A program made the position numbers and the translations under genes. Positions 26,296-33,747 of a stretch of 40,585 nt of DNA are shown in pieces (within the stretch, counting starts at the first letter, position 1; the number at the start of each line of letters is the position of its first letter). The stretch lies in assembly GCA_021778375.1 (NCBI GenBank), contig JAJYCM010000001.1:1-40585 (forward strand), given 5' to 3'. The DNA is from Bacteroidota bacterium (GTDB taxonomy: Bacteria > Bacteroidota > Ignavibacteria > Ignavibacteriales > Ignavibacteriaceae). The notes under the pieces were generated by a model. It did no database searches, was not told where the DNA came from, and worked only from the letters and a program-made list of their open reading frames with translations.

Positions 26296-27417
26296 TTAAT
26301 CTTTATAAATTCTTGGAACCCTCTTGCTAATTCCGCAAATAATTTCATAAGGGATTGTTTTTAATATATCAGCCCAATCCCACGCATCAATTTTAAGTTT
26401 TTTATTCTTCCCTAATAAAATTACCTTATCCTTTGGAAGAATCTTTTCGTTTCCAATGTTAAACATTATCCTATCCATTGTTACAGTTCCCACTTGCTGA
26501 AATAATTTTCCTTTAATAATTGCTTTGGCTGAATTCGTTAAACCGCGAGTAAATCCATCTGCGTAGCCAATCGGAACCGAGACAATTTTTGTTTCTTCAA
26601 AAGCTTTGAACTTTCTTCCATAACTAACAGTTTCGCCTGAAGTAATTTTTTTAACCGCCGTAACGACAGAATATAAAGACATCACAGGTTTAATCTTTAT
26701 TGATTTTGAAGTCTCGGTTGAAGGATAATAACCGTAAAGTAAAATTCCGGGTCTTACCATATCAAAATATGCTTCCGGCATATCCACGATAGCGCCGCTA
26801 TTTGCAGTGTGAGCTAATCCAAAATTTATTTTTTCTTTTTTCAATTCATTCAACAAATCATTAAATCTTTTCAATTGAAGATTTGCAAATGTTTTGTCCC
26901 GTTCATCAGAATTAGCAAAGTGAGTGTAGATTCCATCAATTATAAAATTATTATCACGACTAATTCTTCTGACAAAATCAAAGGCATAATCAGAATCAAT
27001 CCCAAGCCTATTCATGCCGGTATTAATTTTCACATGAACTCTAATCCTTTTACCGCTCGCAAAATTATTTTTTGCTTTTAATAATAATTTTATATGATCA
27101 ACGGAACAAACTGTCGGGATCAAATTATATTTAAATATTAATTCAGCTTGAACCTTATTGAATGGATCAAAAACAAGAATCGGTTGTTTAATATTATGTT
27201 TTCTTAATTCAATAGCTTCTTCCGGAATAGCTACGGCAAAATATTCCGGTTTCTTTACTTTCAAAGAATTTAAGGCATTAGCAATTTCCACGGAACCATG
27301 TCCATATGCATCAGCTTTTACAACCGCCATCACTTTTACATCTTTAATTTTCCGGCGAATGTTCAAATAATTATATTTTAAATTTGAAAGATTTATTACT
27401 GCATAAGTAGGGCGCAT
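26296..27417 (-). CDS. alr: Alanine racemase
   Basis: A PLP enzyme that makes D-alanine for peptidoglycan. The 373-residue protein has the PLP-lysine motif AVVKADAYGHG near residue 34, the HVKINTGMNRLG segment near 137, the THFANSDERD loop, and the catalytic Tyr in the C-terminal domain (SYGRKFKA), followed by IGYADGFTRGL. The length is normal, without a MurF fusion of the sort seen in some Bacteroidota. Its stop is directly followed by the start of the unknown 299-residue gene. A candidate promoter lies about 30 bases upstream. Confidence 0.96.
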   Translation of the reverse strand: MRPTYAVINLSNLKYNYLNIRRKIKDVKVMAVVKADAYGHGSVEIANALNSLKVKKPEYFAVAIPEEAIELRKHNIKQPILVFDPFNKVQAELIFKYNLIPTVCSVDHIKLLLKAKNNFASGKRIRVHVKINTGMNRLGIDSDYAFDFVRRISRDNNFIIDGIYTHFANSDERDKTFANLQLKRFNDLLNELKKEKINFGLAHTANSGAIVDMPEAYFDMVRPGILLYGYYPSTETSKSIKIKPVMSLYSVVTAVKKITSGETVSYGRKFKAFEETKIVSVPIGYADGFTRGLTNSAKAIIKGKLFQQVGTVTMDRIMFNIGNEKILPKDKVILLGKNKKLKIDAWDWADILKTIPYEIICGISKRVPRIYKD

Positions 27418-27443
27418 CAGAATTTTATCAAATTGTTAGTAAA

Positions 27444-27472
27444 AATATAGTTTTAATCAAAGTTATAATCAA
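27444..27472 (-). promoter_or_regulatory. Candidate alr promoter
   Basis: On the minus strand TTGATT (27472-27467) and TATATT (27449-27444) are separated by 17 bases. The predicted start is near 27437, about 20 bases before the alr ATG. It could drive the whole alr-unknown-manC-pyrK-pyrD-folC run. Confidence 0.45.
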
Positions 27473-27795
27473 TCTAAAGAACTTAAACACAAAGTTAAAA
27501 AATATTTTTATGTAATGTTTGATATATCCCCTCTCTATTAAGTACTTTCTATTGAGATGATATCTTTTCTTTTTGTCAGGATAATCTTTTGCAGGATATT
27601 AACCTTTTAGGAAAAACGTTTGGCAGCAAATAACGCAAGTAGTTCTGTCTACCTGATGAAAATAAATTCTGTATCTGATTTGTTCCAATTAACTAAGCTC
27701 AACTTAGCAATACATAACATCAAACAAGCTTTATGGAGTGATTAGTTTATATTTATTAGGCAATAAGATATATAACCTTATTAATTTAGAAAAAC
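27473..27795. other. AT-rich divergent gap between alr and amt
   Basis: No gene, tRNA or clear repeat is visible here. It lies between the alr and amt promoter candidates. I see no convincing glutamine-type riboswitch or NtrC-like operator, though these cannot be excluded by eye. Confidence 0.35.
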
Positions 27796-27824
27796 TTGAC
27801 ATTTTCCCTAAGTAATTTTATTTT
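27796..27824 (+). promoter_or_regulatory. Candidate amt promoter
   Basis: TTGACA (27796-27801) is followed after 17 bases by TATTTT (27819-27824), placing the start close to the amt ATG with a very short leader. The -35 box is perfect and the -10 box moderate. No sigma54-type GG-GC pair was noticed in the same place. Confidence 0.4.
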
Positions 27825-27848
27825 TCGTATAAAAATTATGAGAAATAA

Positions 27849-29213
27849 ATGAAAATCTTTTGGAAGATTGCTTTAGGGATTCTTTTATTAGTTTCGATGG
27901 TCGGTGCTTTCCTTCCGGTTAGCCCTCAAAGTATTACTGGCGGACCGGTAAATTCCGCGGATGTGGCTTGGATGCTTACTGCAACTGCGTTAGTACTTTT
28001 GATGACTCCCGGACTTTCATTTTTTTACGGAGGAATGGTCAGCTCAAAAAATATAATTTCTACTATGCTCCAAAGCTTTGTTGCAATGGGAGTAATTAGC
28101 GTGTTATGGATTGTGGTTGGATTCAGTCTTGCCTTCGGAAATGATATCGGAGGAATTATTGGTAATCCTTTTACATTTTTCATGTTCAGAAACGTTGGAG
28201 TAAATACCGATCCCCAATTAGCTCCAACAATCCCGCTAATGCTGTTTGCATTATTCCAGTTAAAATTTGCGATAATAACCCCGGCTTTAATTACTGGTTC
28301 ATTTGCCGGAAGAATCAAATTTTCATCTTATTTAATTTTCATGATTTTATTCAGCTTATTTATTTACGCTCCGCTTGCACATATGACATGGCATCCGGAT
28401 GGATTTCTCAGAAAGATGGGCGTCCTCGACTTTGCTGGCGGCACCGTAGTGCATATCTCAGCCGGTTTGGCTGCTTTAGCTGGTGCAATCACCTTAGGAA
28501 GAAGAAAATCTCATATTGAAGGAGAAACTCATGAACCGGCAAATATTCCTTACGTTTTATTAGGCACAGGCTTACTTTGGTTCGGTTGGTTTGGATTTAA
28601 TGCGGGTTCAGCGCTGGCAGCTAACGGAATTGCTGTTTTAGCTTTTGCCAATACAAATACTGCTTCTGCGGCTGCTGCTATTGCATGGATTATCCTCGAT
28701 GTAATCAGAGGGAAAAAACCTTCTGCTTTAGGTGCAAGCGTTGGCGCAGTTGTTGGACTGGTAGCGATTACTCCCGCCGCTGGTTATGTTGATGTCGGTG
28801 CAAGTATTTTTATCGGAACTGTTACAAGTATGGTAAGTAACTTTGCAGTTTCATGGAAATCCAAATCAACACTTGATGATACGCTTGACGTTTTTCCTTG
28901 CCATGGAATAGGAGGAATTGTAGGAATGATTTTAACTGCAGTGTTTGCTCAAAAAGTAGGATTAATTTTTGGGCATCCTGATTTGGTATATGTTCAATTA
29001 ATAGGACTATTGATTGTTTCCACTTATACATTCGGCGGTTCATTTTTATTATACAAAATTACAGATATGATTTCACCTCTACGTGTTGATGAAGATCAAG
29101 AGATCATTGGACTTGATATTAGCCAACACGGCGAATCATTTGGTAACGTCTATATTTCAAATGCGGATGCTTTGGAAAAGAAAATTCAGGAAATTCTCGT
29201 AGAGAATAACTAA
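27849..29213 (+). CDS. amt: Ammonium transporter Amt
   Basis: A trimeric channel for ammonium in the inner membrane. The 454-residue protein has an N-terminal hydrophobic segment that may be a cleaved signal peptide (IALGILLLVSMVGAFLPV), then the Amt core of eleven helices. Landmarks are ATALVLLMTPGLSFFYGGM near residue 46, FNAGSALAANG, and the pore histidines in GGTVVHISAGLAALAG and DVFPCHGIGGIVGM. The C-terminal tail has EIIGLDISQHGESFG, the conserved cytoplasmic stretch that binds the PII protein GlnK in AmtB, and ends with about 20 further charged residues. No glnK/glnB gene is adjacent, unlike the common amt-glnK arrangement. Confidence 0.96.
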   Translation: MKIFWKIALGILLLVSMVGAFLPVSPQSITGGPVNSADVAWMLTATALVLLMTPGLSFFYGGMVSSKNIISTMLQSFVAMGVISVLWIVVGFSLAFGNDIGGIIGNPFTFFMFRNVGVNTDPQLAPTIPLMLFALFQLKFAIITPALITGSFAGRIKFSSYLIFMILFSLFIYAPLAHMTWHPDGFLRKMGVLDFAGGTVVHISAGLAALAGAITLGRRKSHIEGETHEPANIPYVLLGTGLLWFGWFGFNAGSALAANGIAVLAFANTNTASAAAAIAWIILDVIRGKKPSALGASVGAVVGLVAITPAAGYVDVGASIFIGTVTSMVSNFAVSWKSKSTLDDTLDVFPCHGIGGIVGMILTAVFAQKVGLIFGHPDLVYVQLIGLLIVSTYTFGGSFLLYKITDMISPLRVDEDQEIIGLDISQHGESFGNVYISNADALEKKIQEILVENN

Positions 29214-29291
29214 CTAATTCACCTTACGAAATCTGTAGAATACCGGTCTAAGACCAGACTTGCCTGACGAGTCTGTTGCACAACTTCCAGA

Positions 29292-29353
29292 TGTCATTTC
29301 GAAGGAGTCTTCGACTGAGAAATCCCATTTTAGACAGTTTTGAGACCTCTCTT
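29292..29353 (+). repeat. CATTTCGA-type dispersed repeat, copy A
   Basis: The first 35 bases run from TGTCATTTCGAAGG to GAGAAATCCC. The following 27 bases (ATTTTAGACAGTTTT to CCTCTCTT) are shared almost perfectly with 34703-34729. Related copies lie at 31068-31102 (inverted), 31115-31150 and 34675-34729. Confidence 0.75.
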
Positions 29354-29561
29354 TACGATTGAGACTAAATAGGTGAGTTCTGCAACGCTCTCTAACAGCA
29401 GGCAGGTTGGAAAAATTTAGCTACGGAATAGACTAATTCCTTCCATTCTTCCATTACTCCAGCATTCCAATATTCCACTACCCCCTCCTCTACAATTATC
29501 ATTTCTATGATTGATTGATACGTTTTATATTTGCACATACTTTTTCAGTTAATAATTCACA

Positions 29562-29664
29562 TTACGCAAAAGGTTATTATTACATATTGAGAAACCTCCG
29601 AGGTTTTCCTAAACCTCGAAGGTTTTGCACTTCACTTCCTTTATATTTGACATTGACTGCGTAA
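29562..29664 (+). repeat. 103-bp repeat with inverted ends, copy 1
   Basis: The element has perfect 7-base inverted ends, TTACGCA at 29562-29568 and TGCGTAA at 29658-29664, and a palindromic core around AAACCTCCGAGGTTT at 29592-29606. It aligns without gaps to 31178-31280 at about 80% identity counted by eye. No transposase is present, so it is non-autonomous or not a transposon. Confidence 0.8.
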
Positions 29665-29692
29665 AATGATTGAATAAAATTATCTCATAAAA

Positions 29693-30175
29693 ATGACTAA
29701 GAAAAAAATATTATTCGTTTGCCTCGGAAACATTTGCCGCTCTCCAGCCGCTGAAGGGATTATGTACGGTTTTATAAAATCAGAAGGACTTGAAAATCAA
29801 ATTGAGGTCGATTCAGCTGGTACTATGGGCTACCACACTGGCGAGAAAGCAGATCCAAGGATGAGAAAACACGCAAGTCAACGTGGATACGATTTAACAA
29901 GCCTTGCTCGCAGGTTTAACCCCGAAAAAGATTTTAGTAATTTCGACTATATAGTTACCATGGACAACCAAAATTATGAAGACGTTATCAGTATGGATAG
30001 AAAATATGAATATTCGTTTAAAGTCTCAAAGATGGCTCAGTTTTGTAAGACCCATAAAGTAAATGAAGTTCCCGACCCATACTATTCCGGCTCGGAAGGC
30101 TTTGAAAATGTTTTGGATATTCTTGAGGACGGCTGCAAAAATCTGCTAACAAAAATAAAAGATGAATTTAAGTGA
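29693..30175 (+). CDS. Low-molecular-weight protein-tyrosine-phosphatase family protein
   Basis: A 160-residue phosphatase with the signature CLGNICRS (nucleophile Cys10, Arg16) at the N terminus and the general-acid Asp128 in VPDPYY. The fold and length are standard for the LMW-PTP family, which dephosphorylates protein phosphotyrosine or small phosphosugars. The stop overlaps the start of the next gene, a fructosamine-kinase homologue, by 14 bases. In bacteria such neighbours have been linked to protein deglycation, where the phosphatase removes the 5-phosphate from ribulosamine-5-phosphate adducts. That role is inferred from the gene pairing; a phosphotyrosine role is possible but no tyrosine kinase or capsule gene is near. 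Confidence 0.93.
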   Translation: MTKKKILFVCLGNICRSPAAEGIMYGFIKSEGLENQIEVDSAGTMGYHTGEKADPRMRKHASQRGYDLTSLARRFNPEKDFSNFDYIVTMDNQNYEDVISMDRKYEYSFKVSKMAQFCKTHKVNEVPDPYYSGSEGFENVLDILEDGCKNLLTKIKDEFK

Positions 30176-31037
30176 TAAAATAAAAAAACAAGTTGAACTT
30201 GCCTCCGGAGAGTCTATTCTTTCCGCGCATTCCGTCGGGGGAGGATGCATAAGTGAAGCTTTTAAGATTGATACAAAATCCGGCCGAAGTTTATTGCTGA
30301 AAACAAATTCTTCCGTGCCGCCGGATATGTTCATGAAAGAAGCAAACGGATTGACTGAACTGAATAAAGCAAAGGCAATTAGAATACCTGAAGTAATTGC
30401 AGTTGACAGTTCTTTTATTCTAATTGAATTTATTTCTTCTTCCGGAAAATCAAAGCATTTCTTCGAAGATTTCGGCAGAAAATTTGCTTTGCTGCATAGA
30501 TATTCAGATAAAAGCTTCGGTTTCTACGAAGATAATTATATCGGATCAACCCCCCAGATAAATGTTGCAAACGACGAAGATAGAAAGGATTGGATTAAAT
30601 TTTATTTTACTAAAAGGATTCTTTATCAATATATTCTTGCCGAAAAAAACGATTTTGCCACGCCAGAATTGACCTCTGGCATTAGCAAAATTGGGAATAT
30701 AATAGAACAAATTCTTTCAGGAGTTAATGAAAATCCATCCCTGCTGCATGGTGACCTTTGGAGCAGTAATTTTATTGTTGATGAAACAGGTAATGCTTGC
30801 TTAATCGATCCTGCAGTATATTACGGAAATAGAGAAGCAGATCTTGCTATGACAAAATTGTTTGGCGGGTTCGCTCCCGAATTTTACTCTTCATATAACG
30901 AATATTTTCCCTTAGCGGAAGGTTATGAATACAGGGAGAACATCTATAAGCTTTATCACGTTATGAATCATTTGAATCTCTTCGGAATGGCTTACTACCC
31001 TCAGACATTATCTTTAATAAAATATTATTTGAGATAG
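30162..31037 (+). CDS. Fructosamine/ketosamine-3-kinase family protein
   Basis: A 291-residue aminoglycoside-phosphotransferase-fold kinase. The catalytic loop HGDLWSSN (His196, Asp198, Asn203) and the metal site LIDPAVYYGN (Asp216) match the FN3K family, as do GGGCISEAF near residue 26, the nucleotide-binding Lys in SLLLKTN, and FGRKFALLH near 104. These kinases phosphorylate the 3-hydroxyl of ketosamine adducts on proteins, which then break down and free the amino group; bacterial members often prefer ribulosamines and erythrulosamines. The 14-base overlap with the phosphatase gene indicates coupled translation. The ATG at 30162 is the only reasonable start. Confidence 0.92.
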   Translation: MNLSDKIKKQVELASGESILSAHSVGGGCISEAFKIDTKSGRSLLLKTNSSVPPDMFMKEANGLTELNKAKAIRIPEVIAVDSSFILIEFISSSGKSKHFFEDFGRKFALLHRYSDKSFGFYEDNYIGSTPQINVANDEDRKDWIKFYFTKRILYQYILAEKNDFATPELTSGISKIGNIIEQILSGVNENPSLLHGDLWSSNFIVDETGNACLIDPAVYYGNREADLAMTKLFGGFAPEFYSSYNEYFPLAEGYEYRENIYKLYHVMNHLNLFGMAYYPQTLSLIKYYLR

Positions 31038-31067
31038 TAACTTATTTTGCGAGATGGGGCTATTTGT

Positions 31068-31102
31068 GGGATTTCTCCTTCGATGACTCAGTCGAAATTA
31101 CA
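31068..31102 (-). repeat. CATTTCGA-type dispersed repeat, copy C (inverted)
   Basis: Read on the minus strand it runs TGTAATTTCGACTGAG, TCAT, CGAAGGAGAAATCCC. The inner blocks CGACTGAG and CGAAGGAG are in the opposite order to copies A and B, while the outer ends are the same. Confidence 0.7.
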
Positions 31103-31114
31103 CTTGCTTACCTC

Positions 31115-31150
31115 TGTCATATCGAAGGAGTCATACGACTGAGATATCCC
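31115..31150 (+). repeat. CATTTCGA-type dispersed repeat, copy B
   Basis: It begins TGTCATATCGAAGGAGTC and ends GACTGAGATATCCC. It differs from copy A (29292-29326) by three substitutions and one insertion as counted by eye. Confidence 0.7.
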
Positions 31151-31177
31151 AAGTTCAACTCGTGCACTAAGCTATAT

Positions 31178-31280
31178 ATACGCAAAGGGTTATTGTTACA
31201 AAATGAAAAACCTCGGAGGTTTTCCTAAACCTCCGAGGTTTTTCACCCCACTTCTATTGTATCTGAAATTGTCTGAGTAA
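31178..31280 (+). repeat. 103-bp repeat with inverted ends, copy 2
   Basis: It has the same length and orientation as the copy at 29562-29664. The ends are imperfect here (ATACGCA and TGAGTAA) while the core palindrome is perfect. The two copies bracket the phosphatase-kinase pair. Confidence 0.8.
31206..31243. terminator. Candidate bidirectional terminator inside the 103-bp repeat
   Basis: A perfect 17-base inverted repeat (31206-31222 with 31227-31243) surrounds the 4-base loop TCCT. The outer arm pairs are A-T runs, so each strand ends in five T residues, as in a bidirectional intrinsic terminator. It lies between the convergent kinase and bshB1 genes. Each arm is itself nearly palindromic, so a cruciform or two small hairpins is an alternative. 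Confidence 0.55.
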
Positions 31281-31292
31281 CATTAATAGTAA

Positions 31293-32012
31293 TTATCTTT
31301 TCAAAGAATTCAATATATCCAATTCGATTTTTTCTTCGCAATAAAACGGCTCACCATAATGTTTGCCTATCTGAAAACCATAAAACTGCGAACGCGATTG
31401 CACATAATCTATAAACTCCGGTCGGCTTATAAAGGTTTCCGGTTCAACGCTTCGCGGATTGTGAAACTGCGTCTCATAACACTTTATAGCCTTCATTTTT
31501 TGACTGAAACTATCTGTTATGTCCACAATGAAAGAGGGTTCAAAAGTATAAGTCTGCATATAATAATAAAGCCTGGTTGGTCTGTAAGCTTCCTGGATCA
31601 TCTCTTTTTCAAATGTTTTAACTTTAGCTAAACCTGTTGAAAACATTCCTTCCTTTACGAGTATGCTTGCATCAATGTGATCTGGATGACGATCATTAAA
31701 ATACGGCGCAAATATTATCTTTGGTTTATATCTCCTTATCATCATTATTACCTTCATCAAGTTTTCTTTATTGCGTTGAATAAAGCCATCTGGTATATCA
31801 AGATTTTCACGTACGGCAACTTTCAATATAATTGCTGCTTGGAAGGCTTCTTTCTGCCTTGTCTCGGCGCTTCCCCGCGTACCTAATTCTCCTTTGGTAA
31901 AATCAATTATTCCAACTTTTAAGTTGTGAGATGTTAATTTGTGAATTGTCCCACCCATCGATAATTCTGCATCATCCGGATGCGCGGCAAAAACAAGTGC
32001 ATCAAGGTTCAT
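31293..32012 (-). CDS. bshB1: Bacillithiol biosynthesis deacetylase BshB1
   Basis: A zinc-dependent LmbE/PIG-L-family deacetylase that removes the acetyl group from GlcNAc-malate in bacillithiol synthesis. The 239-residue protein has the metal motif AAHPDDAELSMGG (His11, Asp14) and the second His in FNDRHPDHIDAS. IDFTKGELGTRGSAETRQKEA and the C-terminal GKHYGEPFYCEE separate BshB1 from other LmbE proteins such as MshB. GAGGT lies eight bases before the ATG. bshA and bshC are not in the window. The gene is divergent from the amidohydrolase gene. Confidence 0.93.
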   Translation of the reverse strand: MNLDALVFAAHPDDAELSMGGTIHKLTSHNLKVGIIDFTKGELGTRGSAETRQKEAFQAAIILKVAVRENLDIPDGFIQRNKENLMKVIMMIRRYKPKIIFAPYFNDRHPDHIDASILVKEGMFSTGLAKVKTFEKEMIQEAYRPTRLYYYMQTYTFEPSFIVDITDSFSQKMKAIKCYETQFHNPRSVEPETFISRPEFIDYVQSRSQFYGFQIGKHYGEPFYCEEKIELDILNSLKR

Positions 32013-32145
32013 TACTAAGTACCTCTTTTTTGACGTTTCAACTTAAATAGATTTTAGCATGAATTCCAGATTTCACACAATATTTATTAAAACTTTTTTA
32101 TTATTCCGTATAAGTTTAATATATTTCTTTTTTTTCGGAGCATTT

Positions 32146-33747
32146 ATGAAGTTTGAAGATAAAAAAGCATTTGTTAACGGGAATATTTTCACGGTTGATG
32201 AAATACAGCCGTTTGCCGAATCGGTTGTGACTCGAGGAAATAAAATTCTATTTGCCGGATCAAACGACGATGCGAAATATTTTATTGACGCATCTACTGA
32301 GGTAATCAATCTGTATGGGAAATTAATGCTCCCCGGTTTTATTGATAGCCATGTTCATTTCATCGCAGGCGGCTTTTATTTGCTTGGGCTTGATCTGCGC
32401 CCTGCAAAATCTATCGGAGAGTTTATATCAATTCTCAAGGATTATGTTAATTCCAATAAGGGGAAATGGATTACCGGCGGTAACTGGAACCACCAGGACT
32501 GGGAGACAAAATCTCTGCCCTCGAAAGATATGATTGATGATTTTTCAGCTGATACGCCAATATTTATTTACCGGATGGATGGACATCTCGCACTTGCTAA
32601 TTCTCTTGCACTTAGATTAGCGGGCATAACAAAAGACACACAAAATCCCGATGGAGGCATAATCGAAAAGAATCCTCTAACCGGAGAACCTACCGGAATC
32701 CTGAAAGACAATGCTATACAATTGATCTCTTCAATAAGTCCCCTCCCATCTCGGGAAGAATATATTAAAGCCGGATTGGCGGCATTAGAAGAAGCTAAAA
32801 GATTCGGCATTACGAGTGTCCATGATATTACTCTTCAAAATGATTTAATCACTTATCAAAAATTATATAAAGATAAGAAACTTACATGCCGGATTTACAC
32901 ACGACTTCCCATTGCCGTCTATAAAAGTTTAATCGATTCAGGAGCATTATACAACTTCGGAAATGAACGGATTAAGATTGGTTCATTGAAAGCTTTTTCC
33001 GATGGATCGCTAGGAGCCGGTACTGCTTGGTTCTTCGAGAATTATAAAGACAGTAAAACAAATTCTGGTTTGCCGATGGATATTGTATCTAACGGGAATC
33101 TGGAAAAGTGGGCAATTGAAGCGGATAGGTATCAACTTCAGCTTTCAATTCATGCTATTGGCGATAAAGCAAATTCATACGTCCTTGATCTCCTTGAAAT
33201 AATTCAAAAAGCTAATCCTGTGTGGGACCGGCGTTTTAGAGTCGAACATGCGCAGCATGTAAGGAAAATCGATATAAAACGTTTAGCAAATCTAAATGCA
33301 ATCGTTTCGGCTCAGCCTTATCATAGTTTTGACGACGGAGCATGGGCTGATATGAAAATAAATGAACATCAACTTCACGAAGCATATTCATTTAAGTCTT
33401 TTTTAGAGGAAGGCATTAAATTGTGTTTCGGAAGTGATTGGACGGTGGCGCCTATCAATCCCCTGCTTGGAATTTATTCAGCAGTTACAAGACAAACTGC
33501 CGGAGGGAAATATAAAAACGGATGGATCCCGGAAGAAAAAATATCTGTTGAGGATTCTATTAAGTGCTATACAGTAAATGGAGCATTCGCTTCATTTGAA
33601 GAAAACATTAAAGGCAGCATTCAAGCTGGGAAGCTTGCGGATATGGTCGTTCTTAGTGATGATATCCTATCCATCGAACCGGATAAGATTAAAGATGTTC
33701 AAGTCGATATGACGATTTTTGACGGAGAAATTATTTACCAAAAATGA
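32146..33747 (+). CDS. Metal-dependent amidohydrolase, YtcJ-like
   Basis: A 533-residue amidohydrolase-superfamily enzyme. The metal-binding pair is in GFIDSHVHF, further ligands are in LSIHAIGDKAN and VEHAQHV, and the catalytic Asp is in FGSDWTVAPINPLLG. ITGGNWNHQDWE and the C-terminal GKLADMVVLSDDI are typical of the YtcJ group (COG1574), whose substrates are mostly unknown; N-substituted formamides or amides are possible. The ATG at 32146 is chosen because GGAG lies five bases upstream; an in-frame ATG at 32059 would add 29 residues containing a hydrophobic stretch (FLLFRISLIYFFFFGAF) that could be an export signal, so this start matters for its location. It is convergent with prmA with no gap. 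Confidence 0.88.
   Translation: MKFEDKKAFVNGNIFTVDEIQPFAESVVTRGNKILFAGSNDDAKYFIDASTEVINLYGKLMLPGFIDSHVHFIAGGFYLLGLDLRPAKSIGEFISILKDYVNSNKGKWITGGNWNHQDWETKSLPSKDMIDDFSADTPIFIYRMDGHLALANSLALRLAGITKDTQNPDGGIIEKNPLTGEPTGILKDNAIQLISSISPLPSREEYIKAGLAALEEAKRFGITSVHDITLQNDLITYQKLYKDKKLTCRIYTRLPIAVYKSLIDSGALYNFGNERIKIGSLKAFSDGSLGAGTAWFFENYKDSKTNSGLPMDIVSNGNLEKWAIEADRYQLQLSIHAIGDKANSYVLDLLEIIQKANPVWDRRFRVEHAQHVRKIDIKRLANLNAIVSAQPYHSFDDGAWADMKINEHQLHEAYSFKSFLEEGIKLCFGSDWTVAPINPLLGIYSAVTRQTAGGKYKNGWIPEEKISVEDSIKCYTVNGAFASFEENIKGSIQAGKLADMVVLSDDILSIEPDKIKDVQVDMTIFDGEIIYQK

Larger units (their letters stand above)
29214..29692. other. Repeat-rich gap between amt and the phosphatase gene
   Basis: This 479-base gap has no gene. 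It contains a hairpin CAGACT / AGTCTG (29255-29260 with 29270-29275), a CATTTCGA-type repeat (29292-29353), a stretch rich in irregular TTCCA motifs (about 29437-29479) and a 103-bp repeat (29562-29664). The last ends 28 bases before the phosphatase ATG, so the promoter of that gene may lie inside the repeat. Confidence 0.6.
31038..31292. other. Repeat-filled convergent gap
   Basis: The gap between the kinase gene and bshB1 holds two CATTTCGA-type repeats in opposite orientation and the second 103-bp element. No gene is visible; the palindrome at 31206-31243 could terminate both flanking genes. Confidence 0.6.

Noticed and set aside
27418..27848. Glutamine- or ammonium-responsive riboswitch before amt
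   Set aside because: No conserved core of a known class was recognised, and the best promoter match leaves almost no leader.
29214..29692. Possible tRNA or insertion-sequence remnant in the large gap after amt
   Set aside because: No T-loop GTTCGA-type signature, cloverleaf or transposase fragment was seen; the content is explained by dispersed repeats.
29292..31280. CRISPR array
   Set aside because: The repeats are few, of two kinds, irregularly spaced and separated by genes, with no spacer pattern and no cas genes.
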